Shown here: piece after piece, positions 11,313 through 19,139 of the stretch
Numbering within the stretch: position 1 is the first letter of the stretch
Layout: every line of letters begins with the position of its first letter
Assembly: GCF_017220215.1 (NCBI RefSeq)
Contig: NZ_CP071130.1
Coordinates: 1,054,001 to 1,118,000, forward strand
Length of the DNA stretch: 64,000 bases
Reading direction: 5' to 3'
From: Caballeronia sp. M1242
Lineage (GTDB): Bacteria > Pseudomonadota > Gammaproteobacteria > Burkholderiales > Burkholderiaceae
Notes under the pieces: generated by a model
Told to the model about the DNA's origin: nothing
Seen by the model: the letters and a program-made list of their open reading frames with translations, nothing else
Database searches by the model: none
Translations under genes and position numbers: made by a program

Positions 11313-11414
11313 TCAACGGGTGACTTTCATGAGGCCATCGCGCGTGAAGCGCTCGACCACGGCTTTGTTCAGTTGCATTTCGATGCCCGTTTCCATGCTC
11401 TTACCGTTCGTCAT
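11313..11414 (-). CDS. Possible 33-residue small protein between andAa and catC
   Basis: A short open frame (start MTNGKSMETG, end GLMKVTR) fills most of the 137-bp gap between andAa and catC on the same strand. The SD-like AGG lies almost against the ATG, so translation is doubtful. It resembles no protein I recognise. It may be a true small gene or the remnant of a deleted one. The gap is otherwise empty. Confidence 0.25.
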   Translation of the reverse strand: MTNGKSMETGIEMQLNKAVVERFTRDGLMKVTR

Positions 11415-11436
11415 CCTAATGACTGTTCAAATCCAC

Positions 11437-12660
11437 TCACGCATTGAGCAACGCACGCAGTGAAACAGCTGTGTCGCGCAGGGCATCGATGTCGAGCCGC
11501 GTGCCGGCCGCGAGCAGCCGCTTGCACGCGCCCATGTCGCGGCCCGCGTTGACGGCGGCGACCGCGGCAAGCGCGCCCGCTTCATCCAGCGCAAGCACGC
11601 AGAACGAGCCGGCCGACGGATCGCCGCGCAGAATCACCGTATGCGTCGCATCGAAGATGCCGAGCGTCTGTACGTTGCAGTCGTATTGATCCGACCACAG
11701 CCACGGCGTTTCCGCGTAACGCTCCTGTGCGCCGAGCATGTTTGCTGCGGCGATGGCGGGCTGATTCTCTGCGACCTGCCACGATTCGACGCGCACATGC
11801 CGCTTCAATAGCGGGTTGAAATGCCTCGTGACCTCACCCGCCGCGAAGATCGAAGGATCATCGGTCCGGCATTGCTCGTCCACGACGATACCGTTGTTGA
11901 CCGCGAGCCCCACCGCTTGCGCGAGTTCCACGTTCGGCACCACGCCGATACCCACCACCACGATATCCGCATCGATATCGCCGCGATCGGTCTCGACGAT
12001 TGCATGCTCTGCGCCGCGTCTTACGGCCACAGGCTTCGTGCGCAGCCGCATGTCCACGCCTTTCGTGCGATGCAGCGTATGCAGGAAGTCGGCGACTTCG
12101 CGCGGCATCGAGCGCATCAGCAAGCGCTCCGCAGGTTCGACGAGCGTGACCGCGCAACCGGCCTTGATCGCAGAAGCCGCGACTTCGAGCCCGATAAAGC
12201 CGCCACCGAGCACCGCCACGCGTGCGCCCGGCCGCAACGCCGCCCGCAACGCGCGCGCATCATCGACGGTGCGGACGTAGTGCAGCTTGACGCCCTCATC
12301 GACATGACCGGGAAACGGCCGCACGCGCGATCCCGTCGCCAGCAGCAAGCGCTCGTATTCGATGCGCGCGCCATCGCTCAGAACGACGCATTGGGCCTCA
12401 CGATCGATGGCCTCCACGCGCATGCCGAGCCGCATATCGACGCGTTGCGCGTCGTACCATGCGGCATCGCGAATGAAGATACGGCGCTCGCCTTTTTCCG
12501 ACAGCAGCGCGGCCTTCGAGAGTTCCGGGCGATCGTAGGGCAAGGCACGCTCATCGCCGATCATCACGATGTGCGCATCCGCATCGCGCGCTCGCAGCGT
12601 TTCGGCCGCACGGCGCGCGGCGTGTCCGCCGCCGACGATCACATAAGGCTTACTCGACAT
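11437..12660 (-). CDS. andAa: Anthranilate 1,2-dioxygenase, ferredoxin reductase component
   Basis: A 407-residue FAD-dependent reductase that passes electrons from NADH to the Rieske ferredoxin AndAb. The ATG at 12660 overlaps the andAb stop by 11 bp, indicating translational coupling. The FAD motif GGGHAARRAAETLR lies near residues 9-22. The NADH motif GGGFIGLEVAASA lies near residue 150, and a second FAD segment (IFAAGEV) near 275. This layout matches BphA4/ToluR-type reductases. It is the fourth gene of the and operon. Confidence 0.93.
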   Translation of the reverse strand: MSSKPYVIVGGGHAARRAAETLRARDADAHIVMIGDERALPYDRPELSKAALLSEKGERRIFIRDAAWYDAQRVDMRLGMRVEAIDREAQCVVLSDGARIEYERLLLATGSRVRPFPGHVDEGVKLHYVRTVDDARALRAALRPGARVAVLGGGFIGLEVAASAIKAGCAVTLVEPAERLLMRSMPREVADFLHTLHRTKGVDMRLRTKPVAVRRGAEHAIVETDRGDIDADIVVVGIGVVPNVELAQAVGLAVNNGIVVDEQCRTDDPSIFAAGEVTRHFNPLLKRHVRVESWQVAENQPAIAAANMLGAQERYAETPWLWSDQYDCNVQTLGIFDATHTVILRGDPSAGSFCVLALDEAGALAAVAAVNAGRDMGACKRLLAAGTRLDIDALRDTAVSLRALLNA

Positions 12661-12973
12661 GAATCTCGACCTGTCCATCGACGATGCGAATCGGATAGCT
12701 GCGCACGGCTTCGGTGACCGGCGCGCAACGCGGCGCGCCGCTGCGGATATCGAATAGCCCCTGATGCAGCGGACATTCCACGCAACCGTCTTCGACGAAG
12801 CCTTCCGACAGCCGCGCGTGACCATGCGTGCAGAGGTCGTGCAGCGCGAAGACTTCATCGCCGATACGGAAGACGGCCACCGGCTTGTCGTTCGCGACGA
12901 CCGCGGCGGGCTCGCCTTCGGTGAAGTCGTCGAGCTTGCCGATGGCGTGCCATGCATTCGTCAGTTGTTCCAT
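12650..12973 (-). CDS. andAb: Anthranilate 1,2-dioxygenase, Rieske ferredoxin component
   Basis: A 107-residue Rieske [2Fe-2S] ferredoxin. The cluster ligands are visible as CTHGHARL (Cys-X-His) and, 16 residues later, CPLHQG (Cys-X2-His). It shuttles electrons from AndAa to the terminal oxygenase AndAc-AndAd. It starts 10 bp after the andAd stop and overlaps andAa by 11 bp. A separate ferredoxin marks the three-component (AndA) enzyme as opposed to two-component AntABC. Confidence 0.95.
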   Translation of the reverse strand: MEQLTNAWHAIGKLDDFTEGEPAAVVANDKPVAVFRIGDEVFALHDLCTHGHARLSEGFVEDGCVECPLHQGLFDIRSGAPRCAPVTEAVRSYPIRIVDGQVEIHVE

Positions 12974-12983
12974 GTTCCGCTCC

Positions 12984-13457
12984 TCAAATCGGCGTGGCGA
13001 GCAGCGTCTGCACGCGCGACGTGTCGTAGATCACGCGCTTGGCCCGATAGCGCAGACCCTCCGCCGTGCGCACGACCTTGTCGAAATACCGGCCCGCCTG
13101 ATAGACATTCGATTCGCCGTTGCTGCGCGTCTGGATCACCACGTAGTTGCTTTCCGTTTCGATCACGCCGTCTTCGTCGCGCGTGACGGTAAGCCCCGAC
13201 GTCATATGACGGTAGCTATGCTCCTCGTAGATATTCGCGTGACGCAGCGACACCACGCGGTCGCGCAGCATCCTCTGATTCGTGCAATGGATGATGCCCA
13301 CGGGCAAGCCCATGTCCGCGTTCTCTTTCGGCACGATCTCGTACAGACAGTCCTCCGTGAAGAGCGTCGGCCACGCTTCGAGCCTGTCGTTATCGAGCGC
13401 GTTGATGTATTGGTCCTGCAACATGTGCAGTTCGAACCACAGCTTCATCTGTTCCAT
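12984..13457 (-). CDS. andAd: Anthranilate 1,2-dioxygenase, small oxygenase subunit
   Basis: A 157-residue beta subunit of a ring-hydroxylating dioxygenase (cystatin-like fold). The N-terminal WFELHMLQDQYINALDNDRLE and the central SLRHANIYEEHSYRHMTSG are typical of this family. It has no metal ligands and plays a structural role in the alpha3beta3 oxygenase. It follows andAc after 15 bp and precedes andAb by 10 bp in the operon. Confidence 0.94.
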   Translation of the reverse strand: MEQMKLWFELHMLQDQYINALDNDRLEAWPTLFTEDCLYEIVPKENADMGLPVGIIHCTNQRMLRDRVVSLRHANIYEEHSYRHMTSGLTVTRDEDGVIETESNYVVIQTRSNGESNVYQAGRYFDKVVRTAEGLRYRAKRVIYDTSRVQTLLATPI

Positions 13458-13472
13458 GCGTCGCCTCGCCGC

Positions 13473-14744
13473 TCAATAGCCCATGAGTTTCTGATAACCG
13501 ACCCAGAACTTGCGGATCAGGCTTTCGGTAATGACCGTGTCCTGCTGATCGGGATTGCCGCGCGACATCTCGATGACCGACGTCGCATCCGCATCGCGCA
13601 CGGTGCCGCGCTGCACGAGCTCGGTCGCTTCGGTGTCTTCCATCGAGATATAGCCGGCAGGCCCCACGAGATTGGCCTGCTTGATACGCAGCGCGCGCAG
13701 CTCGGGCGTGTCGTCCGTATAACCGAAGAAGTGGAAGATCAGTTCGAAGCTATTCGGCCCCTTCGGCAGCAACTGGCGCGCGACCAGCGTGTTGTGAATC
13801 TGCTGGATGACGAGTTGCGGGAAGATCGGCTGAATGTGGTTCGTCGTGTCTTCTTCGTATTCGGAGACGAGGCCGAGAATGGAATCGTCTTCGAGCGCGA
13901 AGCCTTCATCGAAAGAGCGGATGTTCTGCTGCTTGTATGCCGAGGACGTGTCCTCGCCGGTCTTCGTCACGGTGATGATGCTATGCAGGCCGTGCGTCGC
14001 GTCCGGGATCGAACGCGCCTTCATGCCGACGCGAAAGATGTTGAACGTGGTATGAAACAGATGCAGCATGCTCGCGTGATACGGGTCCTTCACATTCTCG
14101 AAGTACAGCTTCCAGTTCGACTTCGAATACTGACGCGTGCAGCCGAGATACTCGATCGGCTTATGAAAGATGCGGTCGATCCACGGGCGCATCTCTGCGC
14201 CGAGATAGTCGGGCAGCGGCGCAACGTCGTCGCTGAACGAGGCGAAGACGAGGCCCTTGTAGCTCTCGACGCGCAGTTTGCGCAGGCTGTGGTTCTTCGG
14301 GTCGAAGTCGGCGGGCATGCCCGTCATGCCCTTCTGGCCGCGCCTGAACGGCACGCCGAGCAAGTTGCCGCTGTTGTCGAAGCTCCACTGATGATAGACG
14401 CAGGTGTGCGATGTCGCGTTGCCGCGCGCTTTGCGGCACACGGACGCGCCGCGATGCGCGCAGCGATTCACCCATGCGGCGAGCCCGCCGTCTTCGAGCC
14501 GCGTCACGACAACGGGCGTATCGCCGACGAACGTGCTCTTGTAGTCGCCTGCATTTGGGATCTCGGCTTCCAGCGCCACGAAGTTCCAGGTCGGACCGCG
14601 AAAGATGCGTTCCTGCTCGCGGTCGTATACCGCTTGGGAACTGAAGACCTTGTAGGGCACGCGCGAGCCGTCGTCGCGCGGAAAGTGAACGTGGTCCGAT
14701 TCGGTCGGACCTTGAGGGCGAAATACCAGTTCAGCCGTTTCCAC
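13473..14744 (-). CDS. andAc: Anthranilate 1,2-dioxygenase, large (catalytic) oxygenase subunit
   Basis: A 423-residue Rieske non-haem iron oxygenase alpha subunit that converts anthranilate to catechol with release of CO2 and NH3. The start is the GTG at 14744 preceded by AGGAGAAC; upstream extension to 14834 lacks family character. The Rieske centre is CAHRGASV (about residue 87) and CVYHQWSFD (about 108). The mononuclear iron site follows in NVKDPYHASMLHLFH with a downstream Asp. It matches AndAc of Burkholderia-type three-component systems better than AntA because it is followed by separate ferredoxin and reductase genes. It is the first gene of the operon and is divergent from andR. Confidence 0.95.
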   Translation of the reverse strand: METAELVFRPQGPTESDHVHFPRDDGSRVPYKVFSSQAVYDREQERIFRGPTWNFVALEAEIPNAGDYKSTFVGDTPVVVTRLEDGGLAAWVNRCAHRGASVCRKARGNATSHTCVYHQWSFDNSGNLLGVPFRRGQKGMTGMPADFDPKNHSLRKLRVESYKGLVFASFSDDVAPLPDYLGAEMRPWIDRIFHKPIEYLGCTRQYSKSNWKLYFENVKDPYHASMLHLFHTTFNIFRVGMKARSIPDATHGLHSIITVTKTGEDTSSAYKQQNIRSFDEGFALEDDSILGLVSEYEEDTTNHIQPIFPQLVIQQIHNTLVARQLLPKGPNSFELIFHFFGYTDDTPELRALRIKQANLVGPAGYISMEDTEATELVQRGTVRDADATSVIEMSRGNPDQQDTVITESLIRKFWVGYQKLMGY

Positions 14745-14823
14745 GGATGTTCTCCTGTTGCGGGGGCGCCGTAATCGATACGTCACGGTGTCAGCGCATT
14801 TTTGGAGAGACAAAATGGCGGGT

Positions 14824-14861
14824 CTATCCACCAAAGCCGCCGCTCTTTCACGTACTATCCA
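14824..14861. promoter_or_regulatory. Direct repeat, candidate AndR binding sites
   Basis: CTATCCA occurs at 14824-14830 and again at 14855-14861 in the same orientation, each followed by an A-rich stretch (CCAAA and AAAAC). The 31-bp period is three helical turns, the arrangement used by AraC/XylS activators, which bind direct repeats on one DNA face. The pair is 80-117 bp from the andAc start and 74 bp before andR. The role is inferred. Confidence 0.5.
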
Positions 14862-14934
14862 AAAACGGCGGTTTTATTCACCGGGCCTCGCAAGACGCGA
14901 ACGGCCTGGTGCGAACCTGCGTTTACCCGTATCC

Positions 14935-15903
14935 ATGACCCCGACTCGTTTTGCGCCCGACGCCTTACGCAGCTATCGGCTCTTTGAATCGAGCGATCTC
15001 GATGAGACGCGCGATCTCATCTCGCGCGTGATGCAGCCGCATGTGCTCGTGCCATCGGGAAAGGATCGCGGGCCCGCGTACATGGATTTCGTGAAGCTGG
15101 GGCGGCTCGGTCTCGGCGCCATCTCCTTCGGCGCGTCCATGCACGTGGATGTGGAATCCGTCGACGGCTACTATCTTCTGATGTTCTGCCTCCGCGGCCA
15201 TGCGCAAGTGCGCACGCTGAACGCGACGCTCGACGTCGATCATCACAATGCGGTGCTGTGCGCGCCGGGTCAGCCGTTCGACGCATGGTTGTCGCCCGAT
15301 TGCGAGCAGTTCGTGCTTCGCATGGATGCCGACGTGTTCGAGAAAGCGAGCCACGATGCCGGCACGCTGTTGTCGCCGCGCCTGTCCATCGACAGTCCAG
15401 CGTTGCGGGGATGGATGCAGCAGTTGCGCGCGCTCACGGGGTCATCGGCGCTGCTCGAGAGCGCGCGTTCGAACGGGCAGATCGCCGGACATATGGAAGC
15501 GCTGCTCATCGATCTGCTGACGTGCTCGTTGCCGAGTGCGACGGTTGCTCCGGTTACGCATTCGTCGCTCGCGCCCGCCTTCGTGAAGCGTGCCGAAGAG
15601 TTCGTCCGCGCACATGCAGGCGAGCCGTTGCAACTGGAAGACATCGCACGGGCGGCGGGCGTATCGCCGCGTACGTTGCGGGAGCGGTTTCAGATTGCGC
15701 GCGGGATGAGCCCAATGCAATTCGTGCGTAAGGTCCGCATGGAACATGCGCGGGCTGCGTTGCTGGCGGCCGGCCCTCGCGCGCGGATCGCGGATATTGC
15801 GCTCGCGTGCGGCTTTCTTCATCTGGGCCGCTTTTCGATTGCGTATGCGGAAACTTTCGGCGAGTCGCCCTCGGAGACGCTGCGCAAACGCGCTCCTCGT
15901 TGA
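14935..15903 (+). CDS. andR: AraC/XylS-family activator of the anthranilate operon
   Basis: A 322-residue regulator. The ATG at 14935 is chosen because the 59 residues before it are encoded within the promoter region and lack family character. Residues about 1-200 form the AraC-binding-like cupin sensor (DVDHHNAVLCAPGQPFDAW). The C-terminal ~100 residues hold two helix-turn-helix motifs (LEDIARAAGVSPRTLRERF and IADIALACGFLHLGRFS) ending with the family FGESPSETLR. It is divergent from andAc, as andR is in Burkholderia, and probably activates the operon in response to anthranilate. Confidence 0.88.
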   Translation: MTPTRFAPDALRSYRLFESSDLDETRDLISRVMQPHVLVPSGKDRGPAYMDFVKLGRLGLGAISFGASMHVDVESVDGYYLLMFCLRGHAQVRTLNATLDVDHHNAVLCAPGQPFDAWLSPDCEQFVLRMDADVFEKASHDAGTLLSPRLSIDSPALRGWMQQLRALTGSSALLESARSNGQIAGHMEALLIDLLTCSLPSATVAPVTHSSLAPAFVKRAEEFVRAHAGEPLQLEDIARAAGVSPRTLRERFQIARGMSPMQFVRKVRMEHARAALLAAGPRARIADIALACGFLHLGRFSIAYAETFGESPSETLRKRAPR

Positions 15904-16042
15904 GAGCCACGATTGATCGGTCGATAAGGATGAAGAACGAATCTTCGCGCGTGAGATCGCGCTTTAGGTCCCGTCGTCGCCCCGTGCAAGCGGCAGCAAG
16001 CGAAGCTGGACACCACCGCCCAGGAGTCGCTATCCTCGCTGC

Positions 16043-16939
16043 ATGATCGATAAAAAACGCAAAGAACTCGACTGGCAGGACATGCGGATGTTTCTGGCTT
16101 TGGGACGCTACCGCAGCTTGTCATCCGCTGCCAGAGCACTGCGGGTCAACCACGCCACCGTGGCAAGACGCATTCAGGCGCTCGAAGACAGTCTGGGCGA
16201 AAGCCTCGTCGAGCGCAGGCCCGACGGTTATGTGCTCACGCCGGCGGGGGAAAGCGCGCTGGCAGTGGCAGCGAAAATGGAAGCCGCAGCGCAGACGTTG
16301 ACGCGCCCCGCCCCGAGCGACGGCGAGAGCAGCATACGAGGTCTCGTGCGCATCAATGCGCCGCCTGCGCTGTCGCAGGGCTTCTTGATCGCGCGGCTGA
16401 CCGAAATCACCGCACGGCATCCGGGCCTCGACATCGACCTCGCGACCGACCTTCGTTCGATCAGTCTCAATCGCCACAAGGCGGACATTGCAGTGCGCGT
16501 CGGACGACTGACCGATGCTGACCTCATCGCCAAGCCGGTGGGGAGCATGGCTTTCGGTTTATGGGGAACGCAGGCGCAGTGCGAGCGGGCCGAGCGCGGC
16601 GAGTCGCCGACCTTCGTGAGCTTCAATGAGGAGAGCGCGGACATGCCCAATCTGGTGTGGCTGCGAGAGCACTTTCCGCGCTCACGTATCGCTTTTCGCG
16701 CGGAGAATCACATCTTCCAGGCAATCGCCGCGCGCGACGGCATCGGCCTGGCCTTGCTTCCGCACTATCTTGGCCGCAGCTTGCCAGGGCTCAGGCTCTG
16801 CGCGTTCGGGCCGGTGCCTCCGCCTCGCGATATGTGGCTGCTCATCCGCAGGCAGGATCGGAACGACGCGACCATACGAGCGGTCACGCAGCATCTGACC
16901 GATGCGTTCAAGGCGAGCGAACAGCTTTTTGCGGCGTAG
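16043..16939 (+). CDS. LysR-family transcriptional regulator
   Basis: A 298-residue protein with an N-terminal winged helix-turn-helix (about residues 13-70, MFLALGRYRSLSSAARALRV and ARRIQALEDSLGESLVERR) and a LysR substrate-binding domain. The Q/E-rich recognition segment and VNHATVARRI turn place it in the CrgA-like branch. It starts 139 bp after andR on the same strand, and convergent to the sugar ABC genes. No divergent partner suggests a target, so its regulon is unknown. Confidence 0.88.
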   Translation: MIDKKRKELDWQDMRMFLALGRYRSLSSAARALRVNHATVARRIQALEDSLGESLVERRPDGYVLTPAGESALAVAAKMEAAAQTLTRPAPSDGESSIRGLVRINAPPALSQGFLIARLTEITARHPGLDIDLATDLRSISLNRHKADIAVRVGRLTDADLIAKPVGSMAFGLWGTQAQCERAERGESPTFVSFNEESADMPNLVWLREHFPRSRIAFRAENHIFQAIAARDGIGLALLPHYLGRSLPGLRLCAFGPVPPPRDMWLLIRRQDRNDATIRAVTQHLTDAFKASEQLFAA

Positions 16940-17016
16940 CTCGAAGACCTGCGAATGAAAGAACCGAATGCCGCATCGCTCCTGCGCGTAGCATCGCGTC
17001 AACGGTCAACGCAGCG

Positions 17017-18105
17017 TCAACTCCGCGGCACCAGTCCGAGCGGCTTCGCTTCGCCGGGCGCGTCGGACGTCAACGGCTCCGGTGCCTTCTTGCGCTTCAG
17101 TCCTTCGCCGAGCGTGGTGCCGTTCGATTTGCGACGCGCCGCGTGCCGCTCGATCACGCGTTGCAGCAAGCAGAACGCGCAGAGCAACGCGCCGATGACA
17201 ATGCGCGTCCACCAGGAACTGAGCGTGCCATCGAACGTGATCAGCGTCTGAATGGTGCCGAGAATGCCGACGCCGAACACCGAGCCGATCACGTAACCCA
17301 CGCCGCCCGTGAGCAGCGTCCCGCCGATCACCGTCGCGGCGATGGCGTCGAGCTCCATGCCCTGCCCTTGCAGCCCGTATCCAGAAAGCACATAGAGCGT
17401 GAAGACCACGCCGCCGAGCGCCGAACAGAAACCGCTCAGCGTATACACGCCGACCTTGGTGCGCGCGACCGGCAAGCCCATCAGCAACGCCGAGCGTTCG
17501 TTGCCGCCGACCGCATACACGTTACGGCCGAAGCGCGTGAAGTGCGCGACGAAGATCGCGACCAGCAGCGTCGCGACCGCGACGAGCGCGCCCGCCGTGA
17601 CCGACGCCCCGCCGACATCCACATGAAAACCGGAGAGCGCGTGGAAAGTGGGATCGTTGATCGTGATGGATTGCGTCGTGATAAGAAAGCAGGCGCCGCG
17701 CGCGAGGAACATGCCCGCCAGTGTCACGATGAACGGCTGCAACTTGAAGAAGTGAATGAGCGCGCCCATGGCGGCCCCGTAGAGCGCGCCCGCCGCGAGC
17801 ACCAGCGGCACGATCACCCACACCGGCCAATGCAGCTTCTCGGCGAAGACAGCGCACAGAATGGTCGTCAGCGCGACGACCGAGCCGACCGAGAGATCGA
17901 TGCCGCCCGACACGATGACGAACGTCATGCCGATGGCGACGATCAGCAGGAACGCGTTGTCGATCAAAAGGCCGAGCAAGACTTGCAGTGAGAAGAAGCC
18001 GGTGTACATCACCGAACCGAAGCCGAAGAGCGCGGCGAACAGCACGATGGTGATGACGATGGGCAATACGCGCGGGTCCGTCACGCGGTCGAACACATTT
18101 CTCAT
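17017..18105 (-). CDS. yjfF: Sugar ABC transporter permease (YjfF-like)
   Basis: A 362-residue inner-membrane permease with about 8-10 hydrophobic helices, of the ribose/galactofuranose (BPD_transp_2) family. The conserved VIVSGGIDLSVGSVVALTTI and GLPVARTKVGVYTLSGF segments are present. The start is ATG 18105, which overlaps the preceding permease stop as ATGA. The reading frame stays open further upstream (to 18795), but that is a shadow of the other permease gene. A hydrophilic tail of about 40 residues (KRKKAPEPLT) is longer than usual. It would form the translocation pore with the YtfT-like partner. Confidence 0.9.
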   Translation of the reverse strand: MRNVFDRVTDPRVLPIVITIVLFAALFGFGSVMYTGFFSLQVLLGLLIDNAFLLIVAIGMTFVIVSGGIDLSVGSVVALTTILCAVFAEKLHWPVWVIVPLVLAAGALYGAAMGALIHFFKLQPFIVTLAGMFLARGACFLITTQSITINDPTFHALSGFHVDVGGASVTAGALVAVATLLVAIFVAHFTRFGRNVYAVGGNERSALLMGLPVARTKVGVYTLSGFCSALGGVVFTLYVLSGYGLQGQGMELDAIAATVIGGTLLTGGVGYVIGSVFGVGILGTIQTLITFDGTLSSWWTRIVIGALLCAFCLLQRVIERHAARRKSNGTTLGEGLKRKKAPEPLTSDAPGEAKPLGLVPRS

Positions 18106-19139
18106 TTCGATGACTCCGCGAGCGGCTGTTTCGATGCGACCGGGAACACGCGCTTCAACTGACGCATCAGCACCGTGCGCGCAGTGGCCGATTGAATGAC
18201 GCTCACCACCAGCACGACCGCCGCCTTCACGACAAGCGTGGCTTCGGGCGGCACGCCGATGGAATACGTCGTGTACGTGAGCGTCTGGATGATGAGCGCG
18301 CCGAGGACGGTGCCGGCGAGACTGAAGCGCCCGCCGAGCAACGACGTGCCGCCGAGTGTGACGGCGAGGATCGCATCGAGTTCGAGCAGCAGGCCAGCGT
18401 TGTTGCCGTCGGCGCTGCGCACGTTCGAACTGGCGAGCACGCCTGCCATCGCGGCGGCAAGCCCCGAGAACGCATACACGCCGAACACGATCATGCTCGA
18501 ACGTAAGCCGACGAGCCTCGTCGCGACCGGATTGACGCCGATAGCCCGGATGAACAAGCCGAGCGCCGTGCGGTTGACCAGCAGCGCAGTCAGCACCAGT
18601 GCACCGCACGCGACCCACACGGAACACGGCACGCTCGCGAGATAGCCGCCACCGACGAGCAGATAACCCTTCGCGCCGATGGGGATGATCTGTCCGCCCG
18701 TCAGCAACTGCGCGACGCCGCGTCCCGCGACCATCAGAATGAGCGTTGCGATGATCGGCTGCATGCCGATGAACGCCACCAGCAAGCCGTTCCACATGCC
18801 GCCGAGCACGCCGACTCCGAGCGCCGCCGCGATGGCGAGCGGCACGCGCGATGGATCATCGGCGAGAATCGTGGCAGCGGTCGCGCCCGCAATGGCGACG
18901 ATCGCGCCTACGGAGATGTCGATGCCGCGCGTCGCGATCACGAGCGTCATGCCGAGCGACACGAGCACGAGCGGCGCCGCGCGATTCAGAATGTCGATCG
19001 GCGCGCCGAACAAGTGGCCGTCGAGCATCGTGATGGAGAGGAAGTTCGCGTTGTGCGAAAGATCGAGCACGCACAGCGCGATCAGCGTCAGGCACGGCCA
19101 CACGAGCGGATGTTGAGACATTGCCTTGATCGTGCTCAT
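18102..19139 (-). CDS. ytfT: Sugar ABC transporter permease (YtfT-like)
   Basis: A 345-residue permease with hydrophobic helices throughout and the family core TRGIDISVGAIVAIAGATAA. It pairs with the YjfF-like protein to form the transmembrane channel. It overlaps both neighbours by 4 bp (ATGA at 19136-19139 and at 18102-18105), so the three genes are translationally coupled. The gene order binding protein, ATPase, permease, permease matches the E. coli ytfQ-ytfR-ytfT-yjfF galactofuranose importer. Confidence 0.9.
   Translation of the reverse strand: MSTIKAMSQHPLVWPCLTLIALCVLDLSHNANFLSITMLDGHLFGAPIDILNRAAPLVLVSLGMTLVIATRGIDISVGAIVAIAGATAATILADDPSRVPLAIAAALGVGVLGGMWNGLLVAFIGMQPIIATLILMVAGRGVAQLLTGGQIIPIGAKGYLLVGGGYLASVPCSVWVACGALVLTALLVNRTALGLFIRAIGVNPVATRLVGLRSSMIVFGVYAFSGLAAAMAGVLASSNVRSADGNNAGLLLELDAILAVTLGGTSLLGGRFSLAGTVLGALIIQTLTYTTYSIGVPPEATLVVKAAVVLVVSVIQSATARTVLMRQLKRVFPVASKQPLAESSK

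Noticed and set aside
12828..14774. A 648-codon plus-strand frame opposite the andAd/andAc genes
   Set aside because: It is antisense to three well-recognised genes, has high Arg/His/Ala content typical of shadow frames in GC-rich DNA, and no domain.
17017..18795. A 592-residue permease fusion
   Set aside because: Residues before ATG 18105 are a shadow of the neighbouring permease gene; the true start overlaps its stop as ATGA.
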